Assembly (NCBI RefSeq): GCF_001548235.1
Contig: NZ_AP014938.1
Span: 2,228,717 to 2,292,716 of the forward strand
DNA from: Rothia mucilaginosa
GTDB lineage: Bacteria > Actinomycetota > Actinomycetes > Actinomycetales > Micrococcaceae
Length of the DNA: 64,000 bases
Direction of reading: 5' to 3'
In this document: positions 38,373 through 48,265 of the stretch, piece by piece
Position numbering within the stretch: position 1 is the first letter of the stretch
How the letters are laid out: every line of letters begins with the position of its first letter
Program-made: the position numbers and the translations under genes
Notes under the pieces: generated by a model
What the model was told of the DNA's origin: nothing
Seen by the model: the letters and a program-made list of their open reading frames with translations, nothing else
Database searches by the model: none

Positions 38373-40124
38373 TTAGGTCAGGGCGAAAATCTCTGCCGGT
38401 GAACCCTCCGCAATGATCCTGCCCTCGTGCAGCAGGACCGCGCGGTCAGCCAGCGAGGCGATACGCGCATCGTGCGAAATAATCAGCACCGCACGGTTCG
38501 CCAGCACGGCGCTCAGGGACTCGGTTGCGTCCGCAAGTTCCAGCTGGGTGGTGGATTCGTCCAGAATCACGGCGTGCGGGTCAGCAAGCACAATACGTGC
38601 CAGCGCCAGCTGCTGAATCTGGTCGCGAGTCAGCGGCGAATCCGCGCCGCTGACGACAGTATCCATGCCCTGCGGCAGGTCGCGCCACCAGCGGGCACCG
38701 ATAGCGTCCAGCGCCTCGCCCATCTGCTCGACGGTTGCATCCGGCACGACCACCGTAAAGTTATCGGCGAGAGTGCCGAAGAAGACGTGCGCTTCCTGGG
38801 TGCAGACCAGCAGGCGCGGGCGGCCATCGGCGGCGGCATCGGTCGGGAAGTCGCCGTGACCGACCGGGCGACCCATCACGGTGATAGTGCCGTCCAGGGC
38901 GGTCAGCGAACCACCAATCAGACGAGCCAGGGTGGTCTTACCCGAGCCGGAACGGCCCACCAGGGCAAGCGCCTCACCGCGGCGAATCTTCAGGTTGATA
39001 CCTTCAAGCACCAGGGCGTCCGGCGAGTAGCCATAGGCGACGTGGGAGCAGTCAATGGCATACTCCGGGTTCTTCACGGCTTCATCAGACACGGCGGCGA
39101 ACGCTTCGGCGCGGTGCTGTGCACGCTCCTCACGCTGTTTCTTCGCCAGGGAGACCACACCAAACACGCGGCCCATGTTCACGAGCATGATGCGCAGGCT
39201 GCTGACGTGGTTGTTCAGCATGTCGGCGAGGGTTCGCAGGCTGAAAACCATGACCGAGGCAGTCGCTACGGCGCCCCAGCTTGCCCAGCCGAGAGCCACA
39301 CAGGCGGCACCCCAGAGCATGCACAGAACCGTGGGGATCCAGGCGTTGATGGCGTCCACGGTGAAGTACAGCTGGCGGATGCGCACCATGCCCAGCTGCG
39401 CGCCAAACAAACGTTCCTTGTTCTCAGCGGAGAAAACCTCTTCACGGGCGGCGTGAACGCCCAGCTCGCGAATCGTGGAGGTGCCGCGAATGTTCTCGGT
39501 CAGCACGCTGTTGAGGTCACTCACGCACTCCTGGGCGGTCTGGTTGCGTGCCGCCATGAGCGGCAGCATCTTCGACATGATGAGGGCAAGACCGGCAATC
39601 ATGGGCAGCATAATCAGACCCATAGCCGGGCTCACAAACGCCAGGGAAATCGTGGAGATAACGAAGTACAGCACCACGTAGATTGCACCGAGAAGGTCTG
39701 TACTGACAGAGCTTGCAGCCGAGGACAGGTCATCGGTCACACGGGTGAGCAGGTCGCCGCTACCTGCTTCTTCCACGGTGCGTGCATCCAGGTCGAGGGT
39801 GCCGTCGAGGGTGTCCTGGTTGGTGTCGCGGGTAACGAGTGCACCCAGTCGCGCAGCACTGTACGAGGAGACCATGAGGGTCACCGCCTGCACGATGAAC
39901 GCCGCCAGGATAATCAGGATCGGCTGCCACGGGTAGCTGGAGAACTTGCCCGCCACCACGTCGTCCACGGTGGCACCAATCTGCAGGGGCACCACCGCAC
40001 CCATGAGGGTGCTGACCATGTAGATGACGAAGGTGTAGAGGGCGCGCCCCTTATGGGCCACGAGGTAGTTCCACATGCGGCGTGCCACGTAGGCGGGGGT
40101 TTCAATGGGAAGCTGCTTTGCCAT
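38373..40124 (-). CDS. ABC exporter half-transporter with degenerate signature motif
   Basis: 583 residues: six membrane segments (about 20-300) and a nucleotide-binding domain. Walker A is canonical (GRSGSGKTT, 390-398), as are the Q-loop (VCTQEAHVF), Walker B (AVILDES) and H-loop (IISHDAR). The signature LSGGQ is replaced by LTRDQ (498-502). This fits a heterodimer in which the partner supplies the working signature. It starts one base after its partner's stop, so the two are co-translated. The transported substrate is unknown; drug or peptide efflux is typical. Confidence 0.88.
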   Translation of the reverse strand: MAKQLPIETPAYVARRMWNYLVAHKGRALYTFVIYMVSTLMGAVVPLQIGATVDDVVAGKFSSYPWQPILIILAAFIVQAVTLMVSSYSAARLGALVTRDTNQDTLDGTLDLDARTVEEAGSGDLLTRVTDDLSSAASSVSTDLLGAIYVVLYFVISTISLAFVSPAMGLIMLPMIAGLALIMSKMLPLMAARNQTAQECVSDLNSVLTENIRGTSTIRELGVHAAREEVFSAENKERLFGAQLGMVRIRQLYFTVDAINAWIPTVLCMLWGAACVALGWASWGAVATASVMVFSLRTLADMLNNHVSSLRIMLVNMGRVFGVVSLAKKQREERAQHRAEAFAAVSDEAVKNPEYAIDCSHVAYGYSPDALVLEGINLKIRRGEALALVGRSGSGKTTLARLIGGSLTALDGTITVMGRPVGHGDFPTDAAADGRPRLLVCTQEAHVFFGTLADNFTVVVPDATVEQMGEALDAIGARWWRDLPQGMDTVVSGADSPLTRDQIQQLALARIVLADPHAVILDESTTQLELADATESLSAVLANRAVLIISHDARIASLADRAVLLHEGRIIAEGSPAEIFALT

Positions 40125-40125
40125 G

Positions 40126-42027
40126 CTAGTTCACCTCCTGGTTCTGAGTGGTTGCGGGAGTTCCCGAGTCGGCGGCTGGGTAGCCGTCGCGTTCCATGCG
40201 GCGGGTCGTCTCCGCGGTCGTGGAGATAACGTAGACCTGCTCCAAATCCTGTAGCAGGCCGGGGTAGCCGACGGGCAGGCGGTCGCTACCGATCTGAGTT
40301 TCCATCGCATCGTAGATGTAGCGCTGGCTGGGTTCGTCCACGGAGTTCAGCGGCTCGGTCAGGATGAGCACCTGCGCATCCTGCGCGAGTGCGCGGGCGA
40401 GTGCCAGACGCTGACGCTGACCACCGGAGAGGTTTGCGCCTTCAGTGGTGATGCGGGCGGCGAAGTAGTCTTCGGGGTTGCGTCCGCCCAGTCGGTAGGC
40501 GATTTCGCGGGAGTCGGTAATCTTCAGCAGCTCCTGGTCCTTTGCCTGTGCCAGCTCCTCGTCGGGGTTCGGCACGGTGCCCAGGCGCAGATGCTCCTGC
40601 AGGGTTCCCGCGAAAATCATGGGGTTCGGTTCGCTCAGCAGCACGCGGCGGCCGGTAGCGTCCTTGAGGTCCTCTCCCCCGCGGCGCAGGGTGCGGGCGA
40701 GCGCCTCGGCGTAGTCCTGCGCGGTGAGGTTGTAGTCGCGCGGGTTGACGTACACGATGCGCGGGTTGCTAGCACCGGCGGGGGCGACGGGTACGGGCAC
40801 CTCAAGGGTGCTCGCCTCAGCTGCCTGTTCGGCGCGCGCCAGCTGCGCCATTTCTTCGTCGGTACGCGGCTTCTTCAGCACGCCCTGGCGTACGCCAGCG
40901 TGACCTTCGAGGCGGGCGATTTTGGCGAGCGCAATCTTGGCGTAGCGCCATTCCGTCAGGAAGTTCTGGGTAATCCAGATGGGGCCGCCCATCATCGCAA
41001 TAATGGAGGCGACGGTCACCAGGGACGCGGCGGGGGTGTCGGAGACCCAGCGGCCGTTTTCGACGTGACCGGTGAGGGCGAAGCCGATGCCGAGCAGGGT
41101 CACGACGCCACCAAGCAACGCGCGGATGAGGTACATCCAGCGGTGCGTCTTTTCGTAGCGCATGTAGCTATCGAAGACTTCGTCGGTGCCGCGGTGGTAG
41201 CGTTCACGCATCTGCTCTTCAGCGCCCAGGCCGGCGATGGTGCGCAGACCGGTGGCGATGTCGGAGGCGCGCGAGGAGGCTTCGCCGTCCTTCTCACGGT
41301 AGTCGCCAATCTTCGATTCGAGGAAGGACGAGTACCAGGCAATCACGCCGACCACAATGAGCGTACCGATGAGGGTAACGACCGCGGTGACAGGGTTGAT
41401 GAGCCAGAGCTGCACGGCACCGAGGGACGCGATAATCATAGCGTTGACGAATAGCGGCAGTGAGAAGTAGACGTTGGTAACACGTCGTACGTCTTTGTTC
41501 ATGACGGTGACTGCTTCACCCGCGTCAACGGTTGTGCGGGTGCGTCCCATGAGCCGGTTAATGTAGGCGCGCCAGTCGCGGCCGAGTTCCGCGCTGAGGG
41601 TCATGGAGGTACCCCAGCCGAAGAACTCGTTAATCACGATGAAGGTGATAGCGGCGACGACGACCCAGAACATGGGCCAGGCGTCGGGGGCTTTGCCAGC
41701 GATGTGCTGGTTGATGAATTGACCCACCATGACGGGGATCAGGATTGCACCAATACCTGCGGTGGTTTCTCCGAGGATGGGGATTACCCAGCGGTGCCAG
41801 GGGTATTTGTGTCCGGGCGCGGTGACTCGCAGGGCGAGGCGCTTTTTGAGGGCTTCTTCTTCAGCCTTGCGCAGTTCGCTGCCGGTTATTTCCGGTGCAG
41901 ATTTTTTCTGCGCAGCATTTTTCTGCGCGGCTTTTTCCTGCGTGGTTTTGTTATGCAGGGTTTCTTCGTGCGCAGCTTCTTCACGCGCAGCGTTTTCTTG
42001 TGCCTTGTCAGCGTTGTATTCAGTCAT
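40126..42027 (-). CDS. ABC exporter half-transporter lacking Walker A
   Basis: 633 residues: a charged N-terminal tail of Ala/Glu/Gln/Lys repeats (about 1-60), then six membrane segments (about 75-370). The nucleotide-binding domain has no P-loop at all; its Walker B is LILTEP (Asp to Thr) and the H-loop His is Thr (ISTTAE), yet LSGGQRQR at 533-540 is perfect. Thus it cannot bind ATP in the usual way but can complete the partner's site. The extreme asymmetry makes one of the two ATP sites dead. ATG at 42027 behind AGGAGAGA. First gene of a two-gene operon. Confidence 0.88.
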   Translation of the reverse strand: MTEYNADKAQENAAREEAAHEETLHNKTTQEKAAQKNAAQKKSAPEITGSELRKAEEEALKKRLALRVTAPGHKYPWHRWVIPILGETTAGIGAILIPVMVGQFINQHIAGKAPDAWPMFWVVVAAITFIVINEFFGWGTSMTLSAELGRDWRAYINRLMGRTRTTVDAGEAVTVMNKDVRRVTNVYFSLPLFVNAMIIASLGAVQLWLINPVTAVVTLIGTLIVVGVIAWYSSFLESKIGDYREKDGEASSRASDIATGLRTIAGLGAEEQMRERYHRGTDEVFDSYMRYEKTHRWMYLIRALLGGVVTLLGIGFALTGHVENGRWVSDTPAASLVTVASIIAMMGGPIWITQNFLTEWRYAKIALAKIARLEGHAGVRQGVLKKPRTDEEMAQLARAEQAAEASTLEVPVPVAPAGASNPRIVYVNPRDYNLTAQDYAEALARTLRRGGEDLKDATGRRVLLSEPNPMIFAGTLQEHLRLGTVPNPDEELAQAKDQELLKITDSREIAYRLGGRNPEDYFAARITTEGANLSGGQRQRLALARALAQDAQVLILTEPLNSVDEPSQRYIYDAMETQIGSDRLPVGYPGLLQDLEQVYVISTTAETTRRMERDGYPAADSGTPATTQNQEVN

Positions 42028-42493
42028 TCAACGTCTCTCCTTTCTCTTACCCTATTCCTTTATCAATGTGGCACGCAACACTATAAGTGTGTTAAGTGGG
42101 GCGTGTCGTTATTTTGTGCAACGTATCTGGGGCGTGTATCAACCGCGCAATATAAGCCGGCATCAATCGGCGGACTTGAACCTACGCGGTCATTTATGCG
42201 GCGCGGAGCCATGCGGCATAGAACCCGACGGGGTGTAGCCCTACAGCCTGGCGCCCTACGGCCTGGAGCTCTGCAGTGTGGAGCCCTGTGCGTTCAACCT
42301 TCTGAACGCAGACTTTCTGAGCGCGAGGTTGTGCATCGCTGCACCTAACCTGCACCTAAAGCGCTTTGTTCTACCCTACCTGAACTTTGTGGTTTCCCGC
42401 ATGAGAGCACGCGCCTTCGCACCCCTGCCGAGTTGTTCCCTCGTAACGATAACGCCCCCGCGCCCGCCCTATTCCCGATAGACTGGAATTCTC
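42028..42493. other. Divergent intergenic region
   Basis: 466 bases between the exporter operon and the helicase gene. No gene is seen. It has degenerate repeats of CCTACGGCCTGGAGC type (about 42237-42295). A GGACTTGAACC string near 42173 recalls a tRNA T-loop in reverse but no tRNA can be folded. Promoters for both sides should lie here. Confidence 0.5.
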
Positions 42494-45094
42494 ATGAGTA
42501 TTTTGAATTTTCTTTCTCCCTCGCTGGGTGAGAATCCCGGCGACTACAATCGACGCGATTTCAAGGGCAACCCCCTCACCGCCGAAGAAATCTATGAGGC
42601 GTTCACCGAGTGGATTTCGACCCGCGGCATGACCCTGTACCCCACGCAGGACGAGGCTGTTCTGAGCATTGCCGCCGGGCATAACGTGGTGTTGGCAACC
42701 CCGACCGGTTCGGGTAAGTCCACTGTGGCTGTTGCCGCGCATTTTACGGGCCTGGCGACCGGTCAGCGCTCCTACTACACCGCCCCCATTAAGGCGCTGG
42801 TGTCTGAGAAGTTCTTTGACCTAATCGATATTTTTGGTGCCGAGAACGTGGGCATGATTACCGGCGACTCCGCCATTAATACGGAGGCGCCCATTATCTG
42901 CTGCACCGCGGAAATTCTCGCCAATATTGCCCTGCGCGAGGGTAAGGATGCCGACCTCTGCCAGGTCATTATGGACGAGTTCCATTTCTACTCCGACCCG
43001 CAGCGTGGCTGGGCGTGGCAGCTTCCCCTGCTGGAGCTTCCGCAGGCGCAGTTCCTGCTGATGAGCGCAACCCTGGGCGATACGACTCGCTTCCAGGAGG
43101 AGATGACGGCGCTGACCGGTCGTGAGAGCGACCTGGTGGCGCATTCTGAGCGTCCTATTCCGCTGCATTTCTACTACTCCACCACCCCGGTTCAGGAGAC
43201 GGTGCAGGAGCTCGTGCAGACCAAGCAGACTCCGGTCTACATTGTGCATTTCTCGCAGAAGGCGGCGCTGGAGCAGGCGAATGCGCTGCTGTCGGTGGCT
43301 ATTGCTTCGAAGGAAGATAAGGAACGCATCTCCGAGCTGATTGCTAAGTTCCGTTTCGGTCCGGGCTTCGGCAAGGCGCTGAATAAGCTGGTGCGTGCCG
43401 GTATCGGTATTCACCACGCGGGCATGCTGCCCAAGTACCGCCGCCTCGTGGAGCAGCTGGCTCAGGAGGGTTTGCTCAAGGTGATTTGCGGTACCGACAC
43501 CCTGGGTGTGGGTATTAACGTGCCGATTCGTACCGTGCTGATTACGGCACTGTCGAAGTTTGATGGTGCCCGTAGCCGCCGCCTGCGCGCCCGCGAGTTC
43601 CACCAGATTGCTGGACGCGCAGGCCGCGCCGGTTTTGATACCGCCGGCACCGTGGTGGTTCAGGCACCCGAACACGATATTGAGAATGCTCGACTGCTGG
43701 CTAAGGCCCAGGCGAAGTTCGGTGACGACACCAAGCGCATTAACCAGTCGCTGTCCTCCAAGCGTAAGAAGGCGCCGGAAGGCTTTGTTAGCTGGTCTGA
43801 GAAGACCTTCGAACAGCTGGTAGAAGCCGCCCCGGAGCCGCTGACCTCCTCCTTCGACATCACCCATTCGATGCTGCTGAACCTGATGCACCGCCCGGAG
43901 AACCCGGTCATTGCCGCGTACCGCATCATTCAGGAGAACCATGAGAGCCCCGCGCGCCGCCGCGAGCTGCTGCGCAAGGCAATCGGCATCTACAAGGAGC
44001 TGCTGACCGGCGGCGTGATTGAGCGAACCAACACCCCGGACGAGCACGGCTCCTACCTGCGCCTGACCGAGGATTTGCAGGATAACTTTGCCCTGAATCA
44101 GCCGCTGTCTGCCTTCGCGGTCGCCGCGCTGGAACTGCTCGACCCCGAATCCCCCAGCTACGCGCTGGATGCGCTCTCCCTCATTGAGGCGACCCTGGAT
44201 TCGCCGAACCAGGTGCTGTACGCGCAGGAACGCAAGGCAAAGAACGAGCTGTCGGCACAGTTGAAGGCGGACGGTGTGGACTACACCGAACGCATGAACG
44301 AGCTGGATAAGGTCACCTACCCGCAGCCCCTTGCGGAGCTCATCGATCAGGCGTACACGACCTACAAGCAGTCCGCGCCGTGGGTTGCACGTTTTGAGCC
44401 GCGCCCCAAGTCGATTGTGCGTGACATGTACGAACGAGCGATGGGCTTCAACGACTTCGTGCAGTACTACTCGCTCGAACGCGCCGAGGGTGTGCTTCTG
44501 CGTTACCTCTCTGACGCGTACAAGGCACTGCGCCACACCATCCCCGATTCTGCCGTGACCGACGAGCTCGACGACATCATCGAGTGGCTCGGCGAGCTGG
44601 TACGCCAGACCGACTCCTCGCTGGTGGACGAATGGGAGAAGCTGGCTTCCGGCGAAGACACCGCGACCATTGCAGCCGAGCACGCCTCCATCGAGGAGGA
44701 GGAGCCTCCCGCCGTGACGAAGAACCTGCGCGCCTTCCGCGTGATGGTACGCAACGCCCTCTTCCGCCGCGTGGAGCTCTTCGCTGACGAGCGTGACCGC
44801 GCCCTGGGCGCCCTGGACGAGTGGTGCGGCTGGGACGCCGACCGCTGGGCGGACGCCATGGACGACTACTTCGACACCTACGACGACATCTACACGGACG
44901 CCGATGCGCGCTCGCCTCGCCTGGTCAGCATGGATGAGGACACCGCCGCGCATCCGGGCGTGTGGAAGGTTCAGCAGAGCTTCGCCGACCCCGAAGATAA
45001 CTTTGACTTCGGTATTCGTGCCGAGGTTGATTTGGCGGCCTCCAATGAGGCGGGGTACCCGGTGCTGAAGATTCTGAGTGTGGGCGAGTTCTAA
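42494..45094 (+). CDS. DExH-box helicase with DUF3516-type C-terminus
   Basis: 866 residues, Ski2-like superfamily II. Motif I is ATPTGSGKST (about residue 72), motif II IMDEFHFY, motif III LMSATLGD, and motif VI HQIAGRAGRAG preceded by CGTDTLGVGIN. The C-terminal ~450 residues match the DUF3516 domain found in actinobacterial helicases of this kind. It is thought to act on RNA or on RNA/DNA hybrids; the exact substrate is not known. ATG at 42494 with weak upstream purines. It is a single gene, and tandem 12-bp repeats follow its stop. Confidence 0.92.
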   Translation: MSILNFLSPSLGENPGDYNRRDFKGNPLTAEEIYEAFTEWISTRGMTLYPTQDEAVLSIAAGHNVVLATPTGSGKSTVAVAAHFTGLATGQRSYYTAPIKALVSEKFFDLIDIFGAENVGMITGDSAINTEAPIICCTAEILANIALREGKDADLCQVIMDEFHFYSDPQRGWAWQLPLLELPQAQFLLMSATLGDTTRFQEEMTALTGRESDLVAHSERPIPLHFYYSTTPVQETVQELVQTKQTPVYIVHFSQKAALEQANALLSVAIASKEDKERISELIAKFRFGPGFGKALNKLVRAGIGIHHAGMLPKYRRLVEQLAQEGLLKVICGTDTLGVGINVPIRTVLITALSKFDGARSRRLRAREFHQIAGRAGRAGFDTAGTVVVQAPEHDIENARLLAKAQAKFGDDTKRINQSLSSKRKKAPEGFVSWSEKTFEQLVEAAPEPLTSSFDITHSMLLNLMHRPENPVIAAYRIIQENHESPARRRELLRKAIGIYKELLTGGVIERTNTPDEHGSYLRLTEDLQDNFALNQPLSAFAVAALELLDPESPSYALDALSLIEATLDSPNQVLYAQERKAKNELSAQLKADGVDYTERMNELDKVTYPQPLAELIDQAYTTYKQSAPWVARFEPRPKSIVRDMYERAMGFNDFVQYYSLERAEGVLLRYLSDAYKALRHTIPDSAVTDELDDIIEWLGELVRQTDSSLVDEWEKLASGEDTATIAAEHASIEEEEPPAVTKNLRAFRVMVRNALFRRVELFADERDRALGALDEWCGWDADRWADAMDDYFDTYDDIYTDADARSPRLVSMDEDTAAHPGVWKVQQSFADPEDNFDFGIRAEVDLAASNEAGYPVLKILSVGEF

Positions 45095-45172
45095 GGCTCC
45101 GCCTGAGGCTTCGTCCGAGGCTTCGTCCAAGGCTTGCCCGAGAATCCATCTGAGACTCCGCCCGAGGCTCTG
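45095..45172. repeat. Degenerate 12-bp tandem repeat after the helicase gene
   Basis: About six to seven units like AGGCTTCGTCCG begin right after the helicase stop codon. They read as an open Ser/Glu/Ala frame and may be decayed coding sequence. Confidence 0.6.
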
Positions 45173-45240
45173 CCACGATGTTGCCTGTAGTGGGCTAGAA
45201 TACAGAGTATCTATCTATTTGAATGAAAGAAGGTTCACCG

Positions 45241-46674
45241 TTGACCGTTTCTTCGCTTCCCAAGGTTGAGTACCGCAAGGGTTCGGTCGTCAAGCACGAC
45301 GGCTACGAGATTACCGACCACTGGTTCCAGGTTCCCCTGACCCACGGTCTGATTTTCTCCAAGGGCAAGGATGCCGCTCTCTCCTCCCGTTTCGCGGACC
45401 AGACCATCACCGTGTTCGCCCGCGAGGTAGTGAACACCAGCGAGACCCTGACCGTCCCGGCTGATAAGCGCCCCTACATCGTGTACCTGCAGGGCGGCCC
45501 CGGCTTCGGTTCCCCGAAGACCGGCTCCATTGGCGGCTGGATTGCTGAGCTGGCCAAGACCCACCGCGTGATTCTGCTGGATCAGCGCGGCACCGGCCTG
45601 TCCTCTCCCCTGTCTGCTCGCACCATCACCGCAGTGGGCGACCCGCAGGTTCAGGCCGAGTACGCCGAGCTGTTCCGTGCGGACTCCATCATTGCTGACG
45701 CGGAGGCTGTCCGCGAGGTGCTGCTGGCTGACCGTACCGACAAGCGCTGGTCCACCATTGGTCAGTCCTTCGGCGGCTTCCTGACCCTGTCCTACCTGTC
45801 GTTCGCACCTCAGTCGCTGCGTGACTGCCGCATCACCGCGGGCCTGGCGCCGATTCGTACCTCCGTGGACAACGTCTACCAGCACACCTTCGACCGTATG
45901 AAGGAACGTGTTGAGGAGTACTACAGCTGGTTCCCCGAGGACGCTGAGCTCGCTACCCGCATTGCTGAGCACCTGCGCACCCACAAGGAGTACCTGCCCA
46001 CCGGTGAGCGTCTGACCGATCACCGCTTCCAGATGGCCGGTCACTTCCTAGGTGGCCGCTGGCGCGAGCGCGGTCTGCACTACTTCCTGGAGACCGCTTT
46101 CGCTGAGGGTAACGACCACCTCTCCGATCAGTTCCTGACCGCTATGGGTTCCGAGGTGACCTTCCAGGCGAACCCGCTGTACGCCCTGATGCACGAGACC
46201 ATTTACGCTGACGGCCCCGCTGACGGCGTTCTGCCCGGCATCCCCGGCTACGAGCTGTCCCCCTCCCCCGCGCCGACCAACTGGTCTGCTGCTCGCGTGG
46301 CGGCTTCCCGCCCCGAGTTCGCGCCGGATGCGGATCGTCTGCTCTTCACCGGCGAGCACATCTTCCCCTGGTACTACGAGGAGGATCCCTCGCTGCGTCC
46401 GCTGGCTGAGGTTGCTAACCTGCTGGCTGAGAAGAAGGACTGGGGTCGCCTGTACGACCACGCACAGCTGCACAAGAACGAGGTTCCCGTGGTGGCTGCG
46501 GCGTACAACCCGGACGTGTACGTGGACTTTGAGCACTCCATGGAGACCGCTCGCTGGGTCGGTAACACTCAGGTGTGGACCTCGAAGACCCACCACCACG
46601 ACGGTTTCGGTTCTGACCCGCTGACCATTCTGGGTCACCTGAAGAACATGCTGGCTGAGGTTCACAACCAGTAA
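45241..46674 (+). CDS. Alpha/beta hydrolase, proline iminopeptidase-like (S33)
   Basis: 477 residues if started at the TTG at 45241, which has GAAGG seven bases upstream. The ATG at 45223 (six codons earlier) contains that site inside its codons and has none of its own, so TTG is preferred. Motifs are QGGPGFGSP (oxyanion loop, typical of S33), LLDQRGTGLSSP, the nucleophile IGQSFGGFLTL, and a C-terminal KTHHHDGFGSDP with the catalytic His. These enzymes cleave N-terminal proline or related amides. No signal peptide. It is followed by a terminator. Confidence 0.9.
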   Translation: MTVSSLPKVEYRKGSVVKHDGYEITDHWFQVPLTHGLIFSKGKDAALSSRFADQTITVFAREVVNTSETLTVPADKRPYIVYLQGGPGFGSPKTGSIGGWIAELAKTHRVILLDQRGTGLSSPLSARTITAVGDPQVQAEYAELFRADSIIADAEAVREVLLADRTDKRWSTIGQSFGGFLTLSYLSFAPQSLRDCRITAGLAPIRTSVDNVYQHTFDRMKERVEEYYSWFPEDAELATRIAEHLRTHKEYLPTGERLTDHRFQMAGHFLGGRWRERGLHYFLETAFAEGNDHLSDQFLTAMGSEVTFQANPLYALMHETIYADGPADGVLPGIPGYELSPSPAPTNWSAARVAASRPEFAPDADRLLFTGEHIFPWYYEEDPSLRPLAEVANLLAEKKDWGRLYDHAQLHKNEVPVVAAAYNPDVYVDFEHSMETARWVGNTQVWTSKTHHHDGFGSDPLTILGHLKNMLAEVHNQ

Positions 46675-46690
46675 AACTTTTAATAGAGCG

Positions 46691-46727
46691 AAGCCCCTCA
46701 CCCCGGTTAATCCGGTGTGAGGGGCTT
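46691..46727. terminator. Bidirectional terminator
   Basis: AAGCCCCTCAC..CCGG pairs with CCGG..GTGAGGGGCTT. It sits between the convergent peptidase and terC genes and can serve both. Confidence 0.85.
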
Positions 46728-46777
46728 TCGTGTAAGCGCTTAGCCCGGTGAGGCCGCACGCTCAGTAGCTCAAACTA

Positions 46778-47980
46778 CTACTTGGAGGAAGAGTGCGCAT
46801 CCTGTGCGGTGCGGGCACGCATCACGAGGGCGTGGTATTCGTCTTCCTTCTCGATTAGCTCTTCACGCAGCTTGGCGGGAATGGCGTTGAGCTTCTCGGT
46901 TTCCTGCTGCCAGCGGGCGGTGATGTCCGCACGCTCGGCGGCGGGTGCATCCTCGGGCAGTGCCAGGTACTTCTCAGAGAGCGCCTGAACACGCTGAATG
47001 GTCTGCAGCGCGCGGCCCTTGGGGCTGAGTAGCGAGGCAAGCACGGTAATGATCAGAACGCCCACGATGACCATCAGCGACATTTCGGTGGTAATCTCCA
47101 CAACGTGCACGGGCTCGCCGTGGTTGATGAACGGCAGGTTGTTCTCGTGCATTGCGTGCAGGATGAGCTTCACACCAATGAACGCGAGGATGGTCGCCAG
47201 GCCGTAGGAGAGGTAGACGAGGCGGTCCAGCAGGCCGTCAATGAGGAAGTACAGCTGGCGCAGACCCATGAGGGAGAACGCGGTCGCGGTGAACACAATG
47301 TAGACGGACTGGGTGAGGCCGAAGATTGCGGGGATCGAGTCGAGCGCGAAGAGCAGGTCGGAACCGGCGATAGCGACCATGACGAGCATCATGGGGGTCA
47401 TGACGCGCTTGCCGTTTTCGATGGTGAAGAGCTTGTCGCCGTCGAAGTGGTCGCTGGTCTTCAGGTACTTCTTGGCGAGGCGGACCATGATGTTGTCGGC
47501 TTCGTCGTCGCCGTCGCCTTCGGTGAGTTCGTCCTTGAGCAGGTTACCTGCGGTCATGAGCAGGACCAGGCCGAAGATGTAGAACACCCAGGCGAAAGAG
47601 TTGATAATCGCTGCGCCGGCGAAGATGAAGGTGCCGCGCGCCAGGATCGCGAAGACGATACCGAAGAGCAGGACCTTCTGCTGATTCTCACGGGCGACGC
47701 GGAAGGTGCCCATAATAATCATGAAGACGAAGAGGTTATCGACCGAGAGAGCCTCTTCGGTGATGTAGCCTGCGTAGAATTCGGTGGCGGCGGAGGGGCC
47801 GTTCGTCACGAAAATATACAGACCGAACAGCAGCGCGATGCTGATGTAAATACTCGACCAGATGGCCGCTTCCTTGACGGTGGGTTCGTGCGCCTTACGA
47901 ACGTGGAACACGAAATCGAAGGCCAACAGACCCGCGATGATGAGAATAGTAACCAACCATTGCAACCCGGTAACTTCCAT
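46778..47980 (-). CDS. TerC family membrane protein, probable manganese exporter
   Basis: 400 residues with about nine membrane segments. The TerC core shows in EALSVDNLFVFMIIMGTF and SDLLFALDSIPAIFG, both with the acidic residues thought to bind metal. The C-terminal ~80 residues are a soluble helical tail (KLREELIEKEDEYHAL). TerC/Alx proteins export Mn2+ or help load secreted metalloproteins, and are often under a Mn riboswitch. One is found directly upstream here. ATG at 47980 with AAAGG. Confidence 0.93.
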   Translation of the reverse strand: MEVTGLQWLVTILIIAGLLAFDFVFHVRKAHEPTVKEAAIWSSIYISIALLFGLYIFVTNGPSAATEFYAGYITEEALSVDNLFVFMIIMGTFRVARENQQKVLLFGIVFAILARGTFIFAGAAIINSFAWVFYIFGLVLLMTAGNLLKDELTEGDGDDEADNIMVRLAKKYLKTSDHFDGDKLFTIENGKRVMTPMMLVMVAIAGSDLLFALDSIPAIFGLTQSVYIVFTATAFSLMGLRQLYFLIDGLLDRLVYLSYGLATILAFIGVKLILHAMHENNLPFINHGEPVHVVEITTEMSLMVIVGVLIITVLASLLSPKGRALQTIQRVQALSEKYLALPEDAPAAERADITARWQQETEKLNAIPAKLREELIEKEDEYHALVMRARTAQDAHSSSK

Positions 47981-47991
47981 GGGGAGCCTTT

Positions 47992-48121
47992 CTTGTGGTG
48001 TGCGTACAGGACCACAAGTCTCTCCCGCCGACCTGAATGGAGGTCGGCCCGATTCACCGGTTAGGCGCCTTCGGCTAACGTGCTGACGATGAGTCGATTG
48101 GTGGGATACTCCCTTGCTCGG
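47992..48121 (-). promoter_or_regulatory. yybP-ykoY type Mn2+ riboswitch with downstream hairpin
   Basis: The minus-strand leader of terC has AAGGGAGTA, CATCGTCAGCACG, CCGGTGAA, a GCCGACCT/AGGTCGGC stem and GGGAGAGACTTG, in the order of the Mn-sensing aptamer. A CTTGTGGT/ACCACAAG hairpin (47992-48018) follows, ending just before the AAAGG ribosome-binding site. Mn2+ binding probably frees translation of terC. Confidence 0.8.
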
Positions 48122-48127
48122 TGAACG

Positions 48128-48133
48128 ATTATA
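48128..48133 (-). promoter_or_regulatory. terC promoter -10 box
   Basis: A perfect TATAAT on the minus strand, about seven bases before the predicted start of the riboswitch. The -35 region is weak. Confidence 0.6.
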
Positions 48134-48177
48134 CAGCAGGTTGAGAGTTTATCCCAGGAACCGCACGCAGAGGAACA

Positions 48178-48209
48178 CCGCATCCGACGTACTGACCTGT
48201 CGGATGCGG
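48178..48209 (-). terminator. Terminator of the NAD(P)-binding protein gene
   Basis: CCGCATCCGAC pairs with GTCGGATGCGG around a 10-base loop, 57 bases after the stop at 48266. Confidence 0.85.
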
Positions 48210-48265
48210 CGTTTCGGGTGATGAATACGCGCTGTCTAGTTAGCGCTGATTAGTTAGCGCTGCTA

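Noticed and set aside
42165..42185. GGACTTGAACC string resembling a reversed tRNA T-loop
   Set aside because: The T stem does not pair, and no anticodon or D arm can be folded around it.
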